Positions 1 through 7,468 are shown, numbered from the stretch's first letter. The stretch: 51,545 nt of DNA from Phycisphaerae bacterium (GCA_030615025.1 JAUXAB010000020.1:1-51545); one strand, 5' to 3'. The notes: generated by a model not told the origin, from the sequence alone. Translations and numbers: made by a program.

Positions 1-1
1 T

Positions 2-133
2 CTGGGAGAGAAAGACTGGGCGGGGTTCGCGGGGTTCCCAAAATGGTCCCCCACAGGTGATGCGATTGCCTTTGCAGTTCGGCGTCAGAAGTATCAATAC
101 TGGGTGATGGAGAACTTCCTGCCGGCAGAATAG
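2..133 (+). CDS. C-terminal fragment of a beta-propeller-like protein (partial)
   Basis: The window opens inside a gene. Frame 2 stays open for 43 codons to a TAG at 131-133 and reads like a genuine C-terminus, ending VMENFLPAE. The stretch FPKWSPTGDAIAFAVRR resembles the last blade of a TolB/WD40-like beta propeller (F..WSPDG..IAF), which suggests a periplasmic or secreted protein, but most of the gene lies outside the window. The family is an inference from one motif. The hairpin at 281-318 probably ends its transcript. Confidence 0.55.
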   Translation: MGEKDWAGFAGFPKWSPTGDAIAFAVRRQKYQYWVMENFLPAE

Positions 134-177
134 GCAGGCGGACGGTAGCGCAAAAGCAGGTTGGCGGTAGTATATTG

Positions 178-244
178 TCACCCCGAGCAAGGCCGAGGGG
201 TCTATTAAACTCGTCCCGAGCGCAGCCGAGGGAATAGATTCCTC
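178..244. repeat. Paired GC-rich dispersed repeat units (CCGAG..CCGAGGG type)
   Basis: Two related units lie side by side: CACCCCGAGCAAGGCCGAGG followed by GTCT, then GTCCCGAGCGCAGCCGAGGG followed by AATAGATTCC. Each can fold back on itself through CCC(G)AG/CCGAGGG. A related core, CTCGAGCGCAGCGAAGGG, appears on the minus strand inside the gspI leader near 10560-10583, so the family is dispersed in this window. Nothing codes here. Confidence 0.5.
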
Positions 245-280
245 ATAGGTTATGCTATATAACAGAGAGGATTAGGACAA

Positions 281-318
281 AAACAGCAAGTGGGGCCAGA
301 TGGTCCCACTTGCTGTTT
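281..318. terminator. Strong bidirectional hairpin between convergent genes
   Basis: Positions 281-294 (AAACAGCAAGTGGG) and 305-318 (CCCACTTGCTGTTT) form a perfect 14-bp stem with a 10-nt loop. The stem ends in A and T runs, as expected of a terminator usable from both sides. It separates the plus-strand gene that ends at 133 from the minus-strand AMMECR1 gene that ends at 348. Confidence 0.65.
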
Positions 319-347
319 ACTTTTGAAACCACACGTCCAACCGAAAA

Positions 348-908
348 CTATATGTTCTTGAAGTCCGCTCCGAATACATCAGCAGTGAACAAATAAACTT
401 CCGTTTCCAGGTCCTTCCAGGCGTCAGCGGCAAGACCCGCCTTGTGTAAGCAGCAGTATGAAAGGAACTCCTCCTTGGTCCACCTGGTCTCTGTTGCAAC
501 CTGAGGCAGAAAGCAGCCTGATGCACCGCCTTTTTTTATGTAGATGCCGTCAACTCCGAGACGCAAGGACAATGGTTGGTCGGTCCGCAGCAGCGGTGAC
601 AGAACCGATATCTCAACGCTCAGTTGTTTCAGCTCATCGGCGGTTATTGGGTCGGCAAAAAACCGTGGGTCGCCGGTAGCCGAGGCCTTTGCCATTTCAG
701 CAATCAGCTCAATCAATGGTATGTCAGAAATGAATCGGCCGATGCAGCCTCGCAATCGGCCCTTGTTTTTCAATGTTACAAAGCAGCCGCAAGGCGCATT
801 GAGCTGAACGTCATCCGACTTGGTTTCTGGACTCGGCTGGCGCTTGATAACCGCCTCAACGGTATCGCGGGCAACCTTCAGAAGTGTCTGTTTTTGAGCG
901 TCGTTCAT
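348..908 (-). CDS. AMMECR1-domain protein (AmmeMemoRadiSam system protein A type)
   Basis: The 186-residue protein covers a single AMMECR1 domain. The hallmark stretch CGCFVTLKNKGRLRGCIGRF lies at roughly residues 40-60, and LRGCIG is the family signature. Family members are soluble and usually neighbour Memo-like and radical-SAM partners (the AmmeMemoRadiSam group), but no such partner is visible here. The molecular function of the domain is not established. The ATG at 908 is three bases downstream of the next gene's stop, so it is probably co-transcribed with the YqaA-like gene. A hairpin follows its stop. Confidence 0.92.
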   Translation of the reverse strand: MNDAQKQTLLKVARDTVEAVIKRQPSPETKSDDVQLNAPCGCFVTLKNKGRLRGCIGRFISDIPLIELIAEMAKASATGDPRFFADPITADELKQLSVEISVLSPLLRTDQPLSLRLGVDGIYIKKGGASGCFLPQVATETRWTKEEFLSYCCLHKAGLAADAWKDLETEVYLFTADVFGADFKNI

Positions 909-911
909 TTT

Positions 912-1589
912 TCAGCCGGCAAATATATGCCCCAGCCACTTTATTACATAAACCACACAGATGAGCAATATAATAACAACAACGGTGGCAATGTTGAAGT
1001 ACTTTTCTATCAACCGGCGAGCTTTTTCGCCAAGGAAATAAAAAAGTAATGCCTCTGAGCCAAATCTCATAGTGCGGAATACGATACTTATCGTTACAAA
1101 TTTCAGCAGGGAAACTTCGGCCATTCCCCCAACCCAACTGAAAATCATATACGGCACCGGTGTCAAGGCCGATATAGCGATGGCCCAGAAGTCGTATTTG
1201 GTGTAAAGATCCAGAGCGGACTGGACTTTCGCACCAAGGCCAATGACGCTGAATAAATCCACCACCCTTTCCGGCCCGATAGCTAAGCCAAGAGAAAAAG
1301 CAATTGTTCCCCCAAGAACAGAAAAGAATGCACAGGTCAGGCCGTATCTCAGCGAACGCTTCGGCTTACCCAGACAAAGCCCTACAACCAGAACATCTGC
1401 AGGAATAGGCACACAAATCGGCTCGGTCAAGGCGAGTATGATAAGTGCCAAAATCCCGAAACGCGTATCAGCCCAACGAACGACCCAGTTGTAAAGGCGG
1501 CGGTGCAATTGCCACCACGCAACGGACCCGTCGCTCGTCGCTCGTCGCTCGTCGCTTGATTCACGATTCACCGTTTCATCATTCGACAT
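912..1589 (-). CDS. YqaA-type VTT/DedA-family membrane protein
   Basis: About 225 residues with several hydrophobic helices. The family marks are visible: an N-terminal ALTEPICVPIPADVLVV segment, comparable to the PIPPDVLLIP motif of YqaA, and ALTPVPYMIFSWVGG in the second half. These are inner-membrane proteins of the SNARE-associated/VTT fold, with lipid-scramblase or transport roles proposed for relatives. I chose the ATG at 1589 because AAGGA lies a suitable distance upstream; it overlaps the DUF6398 stop by 11 bases, implying translational coupling. An in-frame start at 1634 has no comparable site. The N-terminal SSDERRATSDGS is encoded by a 7-bp tandem repeat. Confidence 0.85.
   Translation of the reverse strand: MSNDETVNRESSDERRATSDGSVAWWQLHRRLYNWVVRWADTRFGILALIILALTEPICVPIPADVLVVGLCLGKPKRSLRYGLTCAFFSVLGGTIAFSLGLAIGPERVVDLFSVIGLGAKVQSALDLYTKYDFWAIAISALTPVPYMIFSWVGGMAEVSLLKFVTISIVFRTMRFGSEALLFYFLGEKARRLIEKYFNIATVVVIILLICVVYVIKWLGHIFAG
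1529..1556. repeat. Four tandem 7-bp units (CGTCGCT) inside the YqaA-like gene
   Basis: CGTCGCT is repeated exactly four times with no interruption, followed by a GATTCACGATTCACC-like stretch. It encodes the hydrophilic segment before the first membrane helix. Similar ATTCACGAATCACGA wording recurs near 20690, so this is probably part of a dispersed simple-repeat class in the genome. Confidence 0.75.
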
Positions 1590-2256
1590 CCGATATTCCT
1601 TGTTTCTCCAATCTCTCGAATAGATTAGGCCCATCGTCTTTCGGCCTCTGAGGCGATTTTGGCCTGGAAGTCTCGCTCTGCTTAGAAGGAAATTCTATGA
1701 TTTTTGGCCCTGTCTCTGGCTTCGGCTCCGGTTCTTGCTTATCAGCTGGAATGAAAGGTATCAGTCCCTGCCGATACGCCTCCTCCTGCACTTCTCGTGG
1801 GGCTACGCGGATATCCATGATAAATCCATTGACTTCCAACATCCAGACCAGCGGGTTGTCCTTGAGCATAGCCGGTATGCACCAGTCCGGGTCCAGCGGC
1901 ACCAGGCCAAGCTCGTCGCGGATGATTCTTGATTTCGCCATCATCGTCCCCTGTGATACTCCGAATCCCGCCGCCACCTCTGCCGAGGTCATATGCGGCG
2001 ACAGTGTAGGGTCTTGCAGGCAATTGACCCAGCCAACAGCGTGCACTATCCCGCTTGCCCAACTGACCGGCTTACCCCTATCGATCGGCAAACCAGCCAC
2101 GTAGAGTATCATCGCCATCTCCTGGCAGAGTTCCCTGTAGTCTTCATTGAGGTACGTCTCACAGAACGCATCTGTCAGCTTCATTATCTGCTCAAAAAGC
2201 TGTCGATTCTTTTTAGGAATCCGCCTCTGTGCTGCTTTGCTCTTACTCTTTCCCAT
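1579..2256 (-). CDS. DUF6398 domain-containing protein
   Basis: The 225-residue protein begins with a basic stretch (MGKSKSKAAQRRIPKK). A domain at about residues 20-115 follows, with LTDAFCETYLNEDYRELCQEM, the conserved WASGIVHAVGWVNCLQD and SAEVAAGFGVSQGTMMAKSR, a helix-turn-helix-like segment. This arrangement matches my recollection of DUF6398, which looks TFIIB-cyclin/HTH-like. The C-terminal 60 residues are Pro/Glu/Lys-rich and look disordered. Function is unknown; nucleic-acid binding is an inference from the HTH-like segment. It leads a three-gene minus-strand unit with the YqaA-like and AMMECR1 genes. Confidence 0.78.
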   Translation of the reverse strand: MGKSKSKAAQRRIPKKNRQLFEQIMKLTDAFCETYLNEDYRELCQEMAMILYVAGLPIDRGKPVSWASGIVHAVGWVNCLQDPTLSPHMTSAEVAAGFGVSQGTMMAKSRIIRDELGLVPLDPDWCIPAMLKDNPLVWMLEVNGFIMDIRVAPREVQEEAYRQGLIPFIPADKQEPEPKPETGPKIIEFPSKQSETSRPKSPQRPKDDGPNLFERLEKQGISDVE

Positions 2257-2318
2257 ATCAATATCTCCTATTCAACCATAGCTCAACATAAGTCATTCTC
2301 ATTGCGAGGCCTGCGAAG

Positions 2319-2362
2319 TCCCGCACCAATTAGGCGTGAGCCTAAGCTCAATTGGTGCGGGA
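2319..2362. repeat. Compound palindrome (TCCCGCACCAATT arms)
   Basis: TCCCGCACCAATT (from 2319) pairs with AATTGGTGCGGGA (ending 2362). Between them TTAGGC/GCCTAA forms a second, inner stem. One arm of the same sequence (CAATTGGTGCGGGA) reappears at 19531-19544, so it is a dispersed element rather than only a local terminator. It occupies most of the non-coding gap between the divergent genes at 2256 and 2566. Confidence 0.65.
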
Positions 2363-2530
2363 TGGCAATATCAAGTTTTTTCTTTTTGTGCTTCCTTGTG
2401 GCTATTCTTGATTTTTGATTTTTCTCTGTGCCCTCTGTTGCTAATTTCTTGTGCTCAAAATATGAACAATCAGTTATAATGTCAACAATCATTAACGTTT
2501 TATGCAAGTTAAGCATTCGCTAAAATATTC
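2363..2530. other. Non-coding stretch with dispersed AGAGGGCACAGAG-type repeat
   Basis: Read on the minus strand, this part contains CAACAGAGGGCACAGAGAAA followed by A-rich, slightly repetitive sequence (AAATCAAAAATCAAG). This resembles the common ACAGAG-containing interspersed repeats of environmental genomes. A short open frame crosses it, but the peptide is low-complexity Lys/Arg junk and no gene is called. Confidence 0.4.
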
Positions 2531-2559
2531 TTTACTGTCCAGCAAAATTGCTTTAGTAT
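2531..2559 (+). promoter_or_regulatory. Possible promoter of the nucleotidyltransferase module
   Basis: TTTACT (2531-2536), a 17-bp spacer and TAGTAT (2554-2559) sit just upstream of the ATG at 2566. That spacing would give an almost leaderless transcript, and no Shine-Dalgarno is visible before 2566. Both boxes are only partial matches to consensus. Confidence 0.3.
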
Positions 2560-2565
2560 ATCGTT

Positions 2566-2748
2566 ATGATTGAGAAAGTTGTATCTAAGGGTAAACTTTG
2601 CCAGCATTCACAGATAAAGGATGACCTAAACTACTGGTTGAGTAAAACACCCCAGCAGCGCATTGAGGCAGTAGAGTATTTAAGAAGTCAGTATTATGGA
2701 AGTTCAGCAAGACTTCAAAGAACTGCTCGAGTTGTTAAACGCTCATAA
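2566..2748 (+). CDS. Small protein of an antitoxin-like/nucleotidyltransferase pair
   Basis: The 60-residue protein has a conserved-looking core, YWLSKTPQQRIEAVEYLR, followed by QYYGSSARLQRTARVV. Small proteins with a 'W-L-s-k-t-P-x-x-R-i-x-A-v-e-x-L-R' core commonly sit directly upstream of nucleotidyltransferase genes, as here, where the reading frames overlap by 53 bases. A partner or antitoxin role is an inference from that arrangement. The ATG at 2566 lacks a clear ribosome-binding site. Confidence 0.65.
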   Translation: MIEKVVSKGKLCQHSQIKDDLNYWLSKTPQQRIEAVEYLRSQYYGSSARLQRTARVVKRS

Positions 2749-3142
2749 GGCCGAATATATTATTGTCGGTGCATATGCACTTGCGTTCCATGGCGTACCT
2801 CGTTTCACCGGCGATATGGATATCCTTGTAAAACCTGACCCAAAAAACGCTGAGAAAATCCTGGCTGCTCTTGAAGAATTCGGTTTCGGCTCCCAGGATT
2901 TAACTATATCTGACTTTCAGAACCCTGATAAAGTCGTTCAGCTTGGCGTTGCCCCAGTTCGTGTGGATTTAATCACTTCACTTACAGGTGTCACCTGGCA
3001 GCAAGCCAACGAGGGCAAAGTTAAGGGAACCTACGGTGATGTGCCTGTGTATTATCTTGGGCGTAAAGAGTTCATTTCCAATAAAAAAGCTTTAGGTAGA
3101 AAAAAAGACCTGGCAGACATAGAGGCACTTGGCGAAGATTGA
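2696..3142 (+). CDS. Nucleotidyltransferase-fold protein (DUF6036-like)
   Basis: The 148-residue protein has the minimal nucleotidyltransferase signature: IIVGAYALAFHG at about residues 21-32, then FTGDMDILV at 37-45, giving the paired catalytic acidic residues Asp-x-Asp. A YLGRKEFISNKKALGRKKDLADIEAL tail region (about 120-145), described here only by its start and end, is typical of this family. Such proteins act as toxins or as transferases that modify RNA or protein in toxin-antitoxin-like operons; the actual target here is unknown. The start overlaps the upstream small gene, which supports coupled expression. Confidence 0.8.
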   Translation: MEVQQDFKELLELLNAHKAEYIIVGAYALAFHGVPRFTGDMDILVKPDPKNAEKILAALEEFGFGSQDLTISDFQNPDKVVQLGVAPVRVDLITSLTGVTWQQANEGKVKGTYGDVPVYYLGRKEFISNKKALGRKKDLADIEALGED

Positions 3143-3298
3143 TACCATAGTACTGATGATTAAGAGCCGTTCACGAGCAATTCGATTATTGTGTTCGGAA
3201 AAATCCTGATTTAGCCTGTATTAGTATCTATTTAGCACCTGTGTAACTTATCATGTAGCCGAAATCAAATTCCTCTGTTACAATTCCAATTAACAACT

Positions 3299-4219
3299 AT
3301 GGTTGACAAAGAACAATTTGAAACGGTCAAAGAAGGCTTATTAGTCCGGGCACCTGCCAAAATCAACCTGTCTCTGCTTGTAGCCGGCAAGCGTCCCGAC
3401 GGTTTCCACGAGATAGAAACGGTAATGGCCAAGGTAAACTGGTACGATGAAATCCTCATCGAACCCGGCCTAAAAGCCGATATCGAACTGGTTTGTCAAG
3501 GCCCGGAGTGGGCACCGTCGGGAGAAGATAACCTCGTCTACCAGGCCGCTAAACTGCTGCTGAATAGCTACGGCTCACAAAATGTCATACCTGCGGAAGC
3601 AGGTATCAAAATCACACTGACGAAAAATGTTCCCGCGGGCAGAGGGCTGGGCCCAGCAAGCAGCGATGCAGCCGCAACGCTTATCGCCGTCAACAAATAC
3701 ATGGATTTCAGGCTGCCCAATCGCCAGCTTGCCAAATTGGCAAAGCTATTAGGCAGCGATGTGGCCTTCTTTCTGAATGGGCCATTGACATTTTGTACCG
3801 GAAAAGGCGAAAAAATTAAAAAATTAACGAAAAAATTTAACTTCTTGGCTCTGTTAATACTTCCAGATGTAAGTGTTTCTACGAAAAAGGTTTACGCTAA
3901 TTACAGGACAAATCGGCCCCTTTACGAAAAGCTCAGTACCAGAATAAACAGCTATATTGAAAAAAACAGGATTGATTTAGTATCGAAAATGTGCACAAAT
4001 ATGCTTCAAATAAGTTGTTTTAGTTTATATAAAGAGCTTGCTGAATTGAAAGCAAGAATTGAATCGTTAGGTATCGGGCCTTTGTGCCTGAGCGGTAGCG
4101 GTTCAGCGATGTTTTGCATTATGGACGGCAAGGACGAAGAAAGAGCGAGCAAAAGCAGACGGCAACTTGCAGAAAAGATCGGCTGCAAAAGCATTATCGT
4201 CAGTAACAATAGATGGTAG
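3299..4219 (+). CDS. ispE: 4-diphosphocytidyl-2-C-methyl-D-erythritol kinase
   Basis: IspE phosphorylates CDP-methylerythritol at the 2-hydroxyl in the non-mevalonate isoprenoid pathway. The 306-residue protein shows the N-terminal RAPAKINLSLLVAGKRPDG block, the GHMP-kinase ATP loop PAGRGLGPASSDAAATL at about residues 112-128 and a C-terminal LSGSGSAMFCI block. Length fits the family. Residues near 94-102 (NVIPAEAGI) come from a palindromic element read in frame. No Shine-Dalgarno precedes the ATG at 3299. spoVG follows after 20 bases, so the two are probably co-transcribed. Confidence 0.93.
   Translation: MVDKEQFETVKEGLLVRAPAKINLSLLVAGKRPDGFHEIETVMAKVNWYDEILIEPGLKADIELVCQGPEWAPSGEDNLVYQAAKLLLNSYGSQNVIPAEAGIKITLTKNVPAGRGLGPASSDAAATLIAVNKYMDFRLPNRQLAKLAKLLGSDVAFFLNGPLTFCTGKGEKIKKLTKKFNFLALLILPDVSVSTKKVYANYRTNRPLYEKLSTRINSYIEKNRIDLVSKMCTNMLQISCFSLYKELAELKARIESLGIGPLCLSGSGSAMFCIMDGKDEERASKSRRQLAEKIGCKSIIVSNNRW
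3584..3607 (+). repeat. VIPAEAGI-type palindromic element inside ispE
   Basis: ATACCTGC (3587-3594) and GCAGGTAT (3599-3606) form a perfect 8-bp stem around a GGAA loop. The element is translated in frame as N-VIPAEAGI. Such peptides are the translation of a widespread dispersed repeat (GTCATTCCTGC...GCAGGAATC). A second copy lies outside genes at 19451-19476 on the other strand and shares the core CCTGCGGAAGCA. It sits in the variable loop just before the strand that leads into the ATP-binding loop. Confidence 0.75.
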
Positions 4220-4239
4220 ACTTTTAAGCGAGGCACAAA

Positions 4240-4680
4240 ATGGAAATCAGTGAGGTCAGAGTCAAATTAGTGAACAACAAAGATGACAGATTAAAAGCTT
4301 TTTGCTCAGTAACGATGGACAATGAGTTCGTGGTCCGCGACATCAAGGTCATCGAAGGGACGGGCGGCTATTTCGTTGCTATGCCTTCGAGAAAAATGAC
4401 CGACCATTGCGAAAAATGCGGGGGCAAAAACCATCTCAGAGCCAAATTCTGCAATAATTGCGGGGCAGCACTTCCGGAAAACCGGGCAAGGAAGGATATC
4501 AAAGGTAGAATGAAGCTGCACGCCGATATCGCCCATCCGATTAATGCAGAATGCAGACAAAGGATCCAGGAAAAAGTAATATTGGCCTTCAAGGAAGAGA
4601 TGGAGAAATCCAAGCAGCCAGGCTATAAGCCGGTCGAAATGGACGAGCCGGACGATGAGGTTCCTGAAGTAATCTCGTAG
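4240..4680 (+). CDS. spoVG: SpoVG family protein with inserted zinc ribbon
   Basis: SpoVG proteins are small site-specific nucleic-acid-binding regulators. The opening ([20 protein letters not shown]) and the blocks [25 protein letters not shown] and [18 protein letters not shown] match the family. At 146 residues it is about 50 longer than usual. The extra length is a four-cysteine ribbon (CEKCGG ... CNNCGAAL, about residues 56-77) placed between the MPSRK strand and the DIAHPIN helix, plus an acidic tail. A zinc-binding role for the ribbon is inferred from the CxxC pairs. It lies 20 bases after ispE, a pairing also known in Firmicutes. Confidence 0.9.
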   Translation: MEISEVRVKLVNNKDDRLKAFCSVTMDNEFVVRDIKVIEGTGGYFVAMPSRKMTDHCEKCGGKNHLRAKFCNNCGAALPENRARKDIKGRMKLHADIAHPINAECRQRIQEKVILAFKEEMEKSKQPGYKPVEMDEPDDEVPEVIS

Positions 4681-4686
4681 TTAAAG

Positions 4687-4728
4687 GGTTCCCATTTTGT
4701 CCACCCTGGAGCGGACAAAATGGGAACC
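4687..4728. terminator. 16-bp perfect hairpin after spoVG (also a dispersed element)
   Basis: GGTTCCCATTTTGTCC (4687-4702) pairs perfectly with GGACAAAATGGGAACC (4713-4728) around a 10-nt loop. It lies seven bases past the spoVG stop, so it could end that transcript. There is no T-run, and the GGTTCCCATTT/AAATGGGAACC arms recur in part inside gspD at 18159-18190, so it may primarily be a repeat element. Confidence 0.6.
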
Positions 4729-4818
4729 TAAAGACAAAAAAGCTGGATATAAACCCGCTGCCAATCAGGTAGTTTTCGAGGGCAGCGGCCCGGTCAACTG
4801 ACTGGGGACCGAACTTTC

Positions 4819-5100
4819 TTATGTGGTAAGGTCCTCAAGAACCTTATCAAGAGCAACATCCAATCGCGAACTTAGATCGTATTTACCTTCGGTAAGCCGC
4901 CGGCGAACGTCAAGAACCTTCTGCTTGCGAACCTCCGGCAGCAAAGCAATCTTTTTTAACACCTGGCCAAGGGGCGTAGTGTTCAGATTTTCAAGGATCT
5001 GCTCCATAATCAAATCCCCATCCGGGGCCAAGTTCCCATTGATAGGATCGCCTTGTCGATTTTGGCCTCCGAACCGGCCGTTCAAATCAAAATGAGGCAT
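4819..5100 (-). CDS. Small FlgM-like protein
   Basis: The 93-residue protein has a C-terminal half, LPEVRKQKVLDVRRRL...GKYDLSSRLDVALDKVLEDL, that follows the pattern of the anti-sigma-28 FlgM C-terminus (R..KV..l+..i..G.Y......iA..ll). No flagellar gene is present in the window, so a true anti-sigma role is only a guess; many FlgM-like proteins in planctomycetes are unassigned. A TATAAT box lies at 5115-5120 on the minus strand close to the start, but no good -35 box is seen. Confidence 0.5.
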   Translation of the reverse strand: MPHFDLNGRFGGQNRQGDPINGNLAPDGDLIMEQILENLNTTPLGQVLKKIALLPEVRKQKVLDVRRRLTEGKYDLSSRLDVALDKVLEDLTT

Positions 5101-5497
5101 CTTAACTATTTTGCATTATAAACTACAGGCGAAAGCATCCATACTTTCGTTCCCGGACTTGGAACCACTATATATTGTGTGCCCCCTGAATCCTTTCTCA
5201 GGCCCTAAATAACCTTGCAATGTTCATATCGACAGGAACAGACGGAAAACTTTAGAAAAGTTTTGTTTTTACTTAATTGCCACAAAAGCACAAAAAATGC
5301 GTCAATTTGGGGCAAATACAGCTTATCAATATTAAGAACTGACTTTTGAAAGAACCCATTTTCACACGAAAACCGGCTGCAAAAGTCTATCTGGGCAAAT
5401 TGGGCGATATACAATATATAGTGATGGTCGAGAATTTTTAAGAACACAAAAACCGGAATGGGAATTGAGTTAGTGGGTAAGCTACAATTGGCTGATT
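5101..5497. other. Intergenic gap downstream of gspM
   Basis: About 400 bases lie between the gspM-like stop and the FlgM-like start. I see a small inverted repeat (CGAAAG ... CTTTCG near 5131-5149) and a possible -10 for the downstream gene. The open frame crossing 5205-5534 gives a low-complexity Phe/Leu/Cys-rich peptide with no family resemblance and is not called. It marks the end of the Gsp block. Confidence 0.4.
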
Positions 5498-6001
5498 TTA
5501 ATAGTAATATTTGAAGTCCAAATCCACCTTCCACATATCAGCCAGACCCTTCTTCTTGGTCAGTGTAACATTCTCACACTGCAAATTTGCCCAGCGAAGC
5601 TGAATCTTAGAGAGAAAATCGGCAAAGGCTGCTATGTTAACCTGCTTTAGAACCACCTTTGCACTTTGGCTTTTCTTGCCGCTGCTGGGAGTTCTGATTG
5701 GTTTCGAGCTGACAGTGTAATTAGTCGCTGATATCTTGCACCTGCGGGCAACATCGCTAACAGCAGTGTCATAATCAAATTTATCAGCAGTTTTATTCGG
5801 GTCAGCAAGCTCCAGGCGAGTAGAGTCACGCCCTAAAATCGCTGCTATTGTTACTTGAGCTTCTATATATTGGGCCGCCTTCTGCTCGTAGTCACGTTCT
5901 GCGCCTGGTAAATACACCGCCCAGACCAATAACGGCCATAAAGCGGCCATGCATGGAACGAGTATATAATACAAAACTGGATTCTTGTATATGTCTTTCA
6001 T
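5498..6001 (-). CDS. gspM: Type II secretion GspM/PilO-like inner-membrane protein
   Basis: The 167-residue protein has one N-terminal membrane helix (VLYYILVPCMAALWPLLVW, about residues 9-27). A coiled region and a ferredoxin-like C-terminal domain follow, with KVVLKQVNIAAFADFLSKI then WKVDLDFKYYY. That is the PilO/GspM architecture: a small bitopic protein that pairs with GspL at the inner-membrane platform. Sequence similarity in this family is weak, so the call leans on topology and on its place as the last gene of a C-to-M ordered block, 15 bases after gspL. Confidence 0.72.
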   Translation of the reverse strand: MKDIYKNPVLYYILVPCMAALWPLLVWAVYLPGAERDYEQKAAQYIEAQVTIAAILGRDSTRLELADPNKTADKFDYDTAVSDVARRCKISATNYTVSSKPIRTPSSGKKSQSAKVVLKQVNIAAFADFLSKIQLRWANLQCENVTLTKKKGLADMWKVDLDFKYYY

Positions 6002-6016
6002 AAAGCTTGTCCTAAA

Positions 6017-7468
6017 CTATTTTTTCGGGACAACCGTCATGCTGAAATTGTCGCGCCTGGCCTTTAAATCATAATTAAATTGCACAATCTCCAGCTTTTC
6101 CCTGACCGCTGCGAATAACTTGTGGGTGTTGCTTCGGCTGGAGGTATCGCCTTCTATACGAATATTCTTGGTTGTAACGGAGACCTTATTTATCTTCAAA
6201 TTTGTCGGTGCTGCGCATTTGTTAAACGCCTCAAGCACCAACGTCAGCTTACTCAACATAGATTCTTCACCCGTGGCACCGGACCTGCCACTCTGGACAT
6301 CCTTTATGTGTCTTAATATACTACCAAGGTTCCTTTTTGCGGTGCTAAATTTTGTCGGCAGCGGCTTACCTAACATAACGGCCTTGTAATCTTTCTCGAA
6401 TTTCTTACGCAGCCTGCCGCGGTATTCGTTTGTTTTCAACAATGGCATTTGAAAATACACGCCGAGAGCAAGCAGAAGAACGGTAACTGATACACTTGCG
6501 AACTTCAGTGCCTTTTCCAGGCGCAGCTTCTTGCCCTGATAGGGCATAAAGTCGCTGCGGAAATTTATGCTTTGCGGCTTTTCCAAATGAGCCAAAGCCG
6601 CCCCATAGGCAATTGCAAAATCAACCGGGTCGGCACAATCAGCCAGCCTCTGGGGCTCGGTTGCGACAGCCTCGGCGAAATCAATGCCACTTACTTCGAA
6701 GCCGAGTTTTTCACTGAGCTGCTGATAGTTTACAGAGCTGGTAGAGTCGAAAACTTTAAGGCAATTTATCGGCTCTTCATTTTCAACCAAGGCAGTGGTT
6801 ACAGAGACTTCTCTTGCGAGCAGCTCGGTTCTGGCCTGTGTCGGGCCGACCAGGAATGTTCGCACGAGCGACGTTTCTTTCGAGCCTGACGAGACGGGGA
6901 CAACAAAATAACCACTGCGGCGAGAAAGAGCACAGAAGAGAGGACGCGAATCTTCGGGCAAAGATACATTCTGAGAAATAAATCTTGACAGACAACCAAC
7001 ATCCGGCTCTACAGTTACGGGGTCAATATTGTTACTCTGCAAAGAAAGAAGAACATCCGACAATATTTTGCGCTGTGCAGTAAAGACGGTCAGCTCCGAG
7101 CCGGTCTGGTCACTTGAAGTTATTTTGAAAGCAATCGCGATGTCGCTTATATCGGCGGCAAGAGCTTCCTCTGCATCAAACCTGACGGTCTGAGCGATTT
7201 GTCTTGGGTCATTAAACTCGCTGTGCACATCATTCTGCATAAACATCGCACAATCCAAAGCCACTGCAACTTCCGAAAATTGCAATTCTCTCTCGGCACA
7301 ACCCTGAGCAATAAGGGTTGCCAACACCTGGCGGTTTTGCTCGGCTTGCTCCTGGACAGAGACGCTAAAGCAGCCCAGGACGTTATGGTCCCGGCCTTGT
7401 GGACCGAGGCAGACCACAGTCGCAGTCTCTTTGCTTAAATAAATTCCCAGGTAGTTCTTCGCTTCCAA
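6017..7468 (-). CDS. gspL: Type II secretion GspL-like protein (PilM-like domain plus membrane helix)
   Basis: An actin-like PilM/GspL cytoplasmic domain (YLGIYLSKETATVVCL near the N-terminus; AQTVRFDAEEALAAD; DFAIAYGAALAHL) is followed by one membrane helix (SVTVLLLALGVYF). A PilN-like periplasmic domain with INKVSVTTKNIRIEGDTSS follows. It therefore combines what PilM and PilN do separately in type IV pili, as GspL does. I prefer the TTG at 7468, preceded by AGGAG at 7479-7483. An ATG at 7531 would add 21 residues encoded by ACGCATTACG-type repeat sequence and has no clear ribosome-binding site. Confidence 0.8.
   Translation of the reverse strand: MEAKNYLGIYLSKETATVVCLGPQGRDHNVLGCFSVSVQEQAEQNRQVLATLIAQGCAERELQFSEVAVALDCAMFMQNDVHSEFNDPRQIAQTVRFDAEEALAADISDIAIAFKITSSDQTGSELTVFTAQRKILSDVLLSLQSNNIDPVTVEPDVGCLSRFISQNVSLPEDSRPLFCALSRRSGYFVVPVSSGSKETSLVRTFLVGPTQARTELLAREVSVTTALVENEEPINCLKVFDSTSSVNYQQLSEKLGFEVSGIDFAEAVATEPQRLADCADPVDFAIAYGAALAHLEKPQSINFRSDFMPYQGKKLRLEKALKFASVSVTVLLLALGVYFQMPLLKTNEYRGRLRKKFEKDYKAVMLGKPLPTKFSTAKRNLGSILRHIKDVQSGRSGATGEESMLSKLTLVLEAFNKCAAPTNLKINKVSVTTKNIRIEGDTSSRSNTHKLFAAVREKLEIVQFNYDLKARRDNFSMTVVPKK

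Noticed and set aside
2283..2516. Minus-strand open frame of 77 codons before the nucleotidyltransferase module
   Set aside because: The peptide is the translation of a dispersed ACAGAGGGCACAGAG repeat and a palindrome.
5205..5534. Minus-strand open frame of 109 codons between gspM and the FlgM-like gene
   Set aside because: Its start overlaps the end of gspM, the peptide is Phe/Leu/Cys-rich with no family resemblance, and there is no ribosome-binding site.
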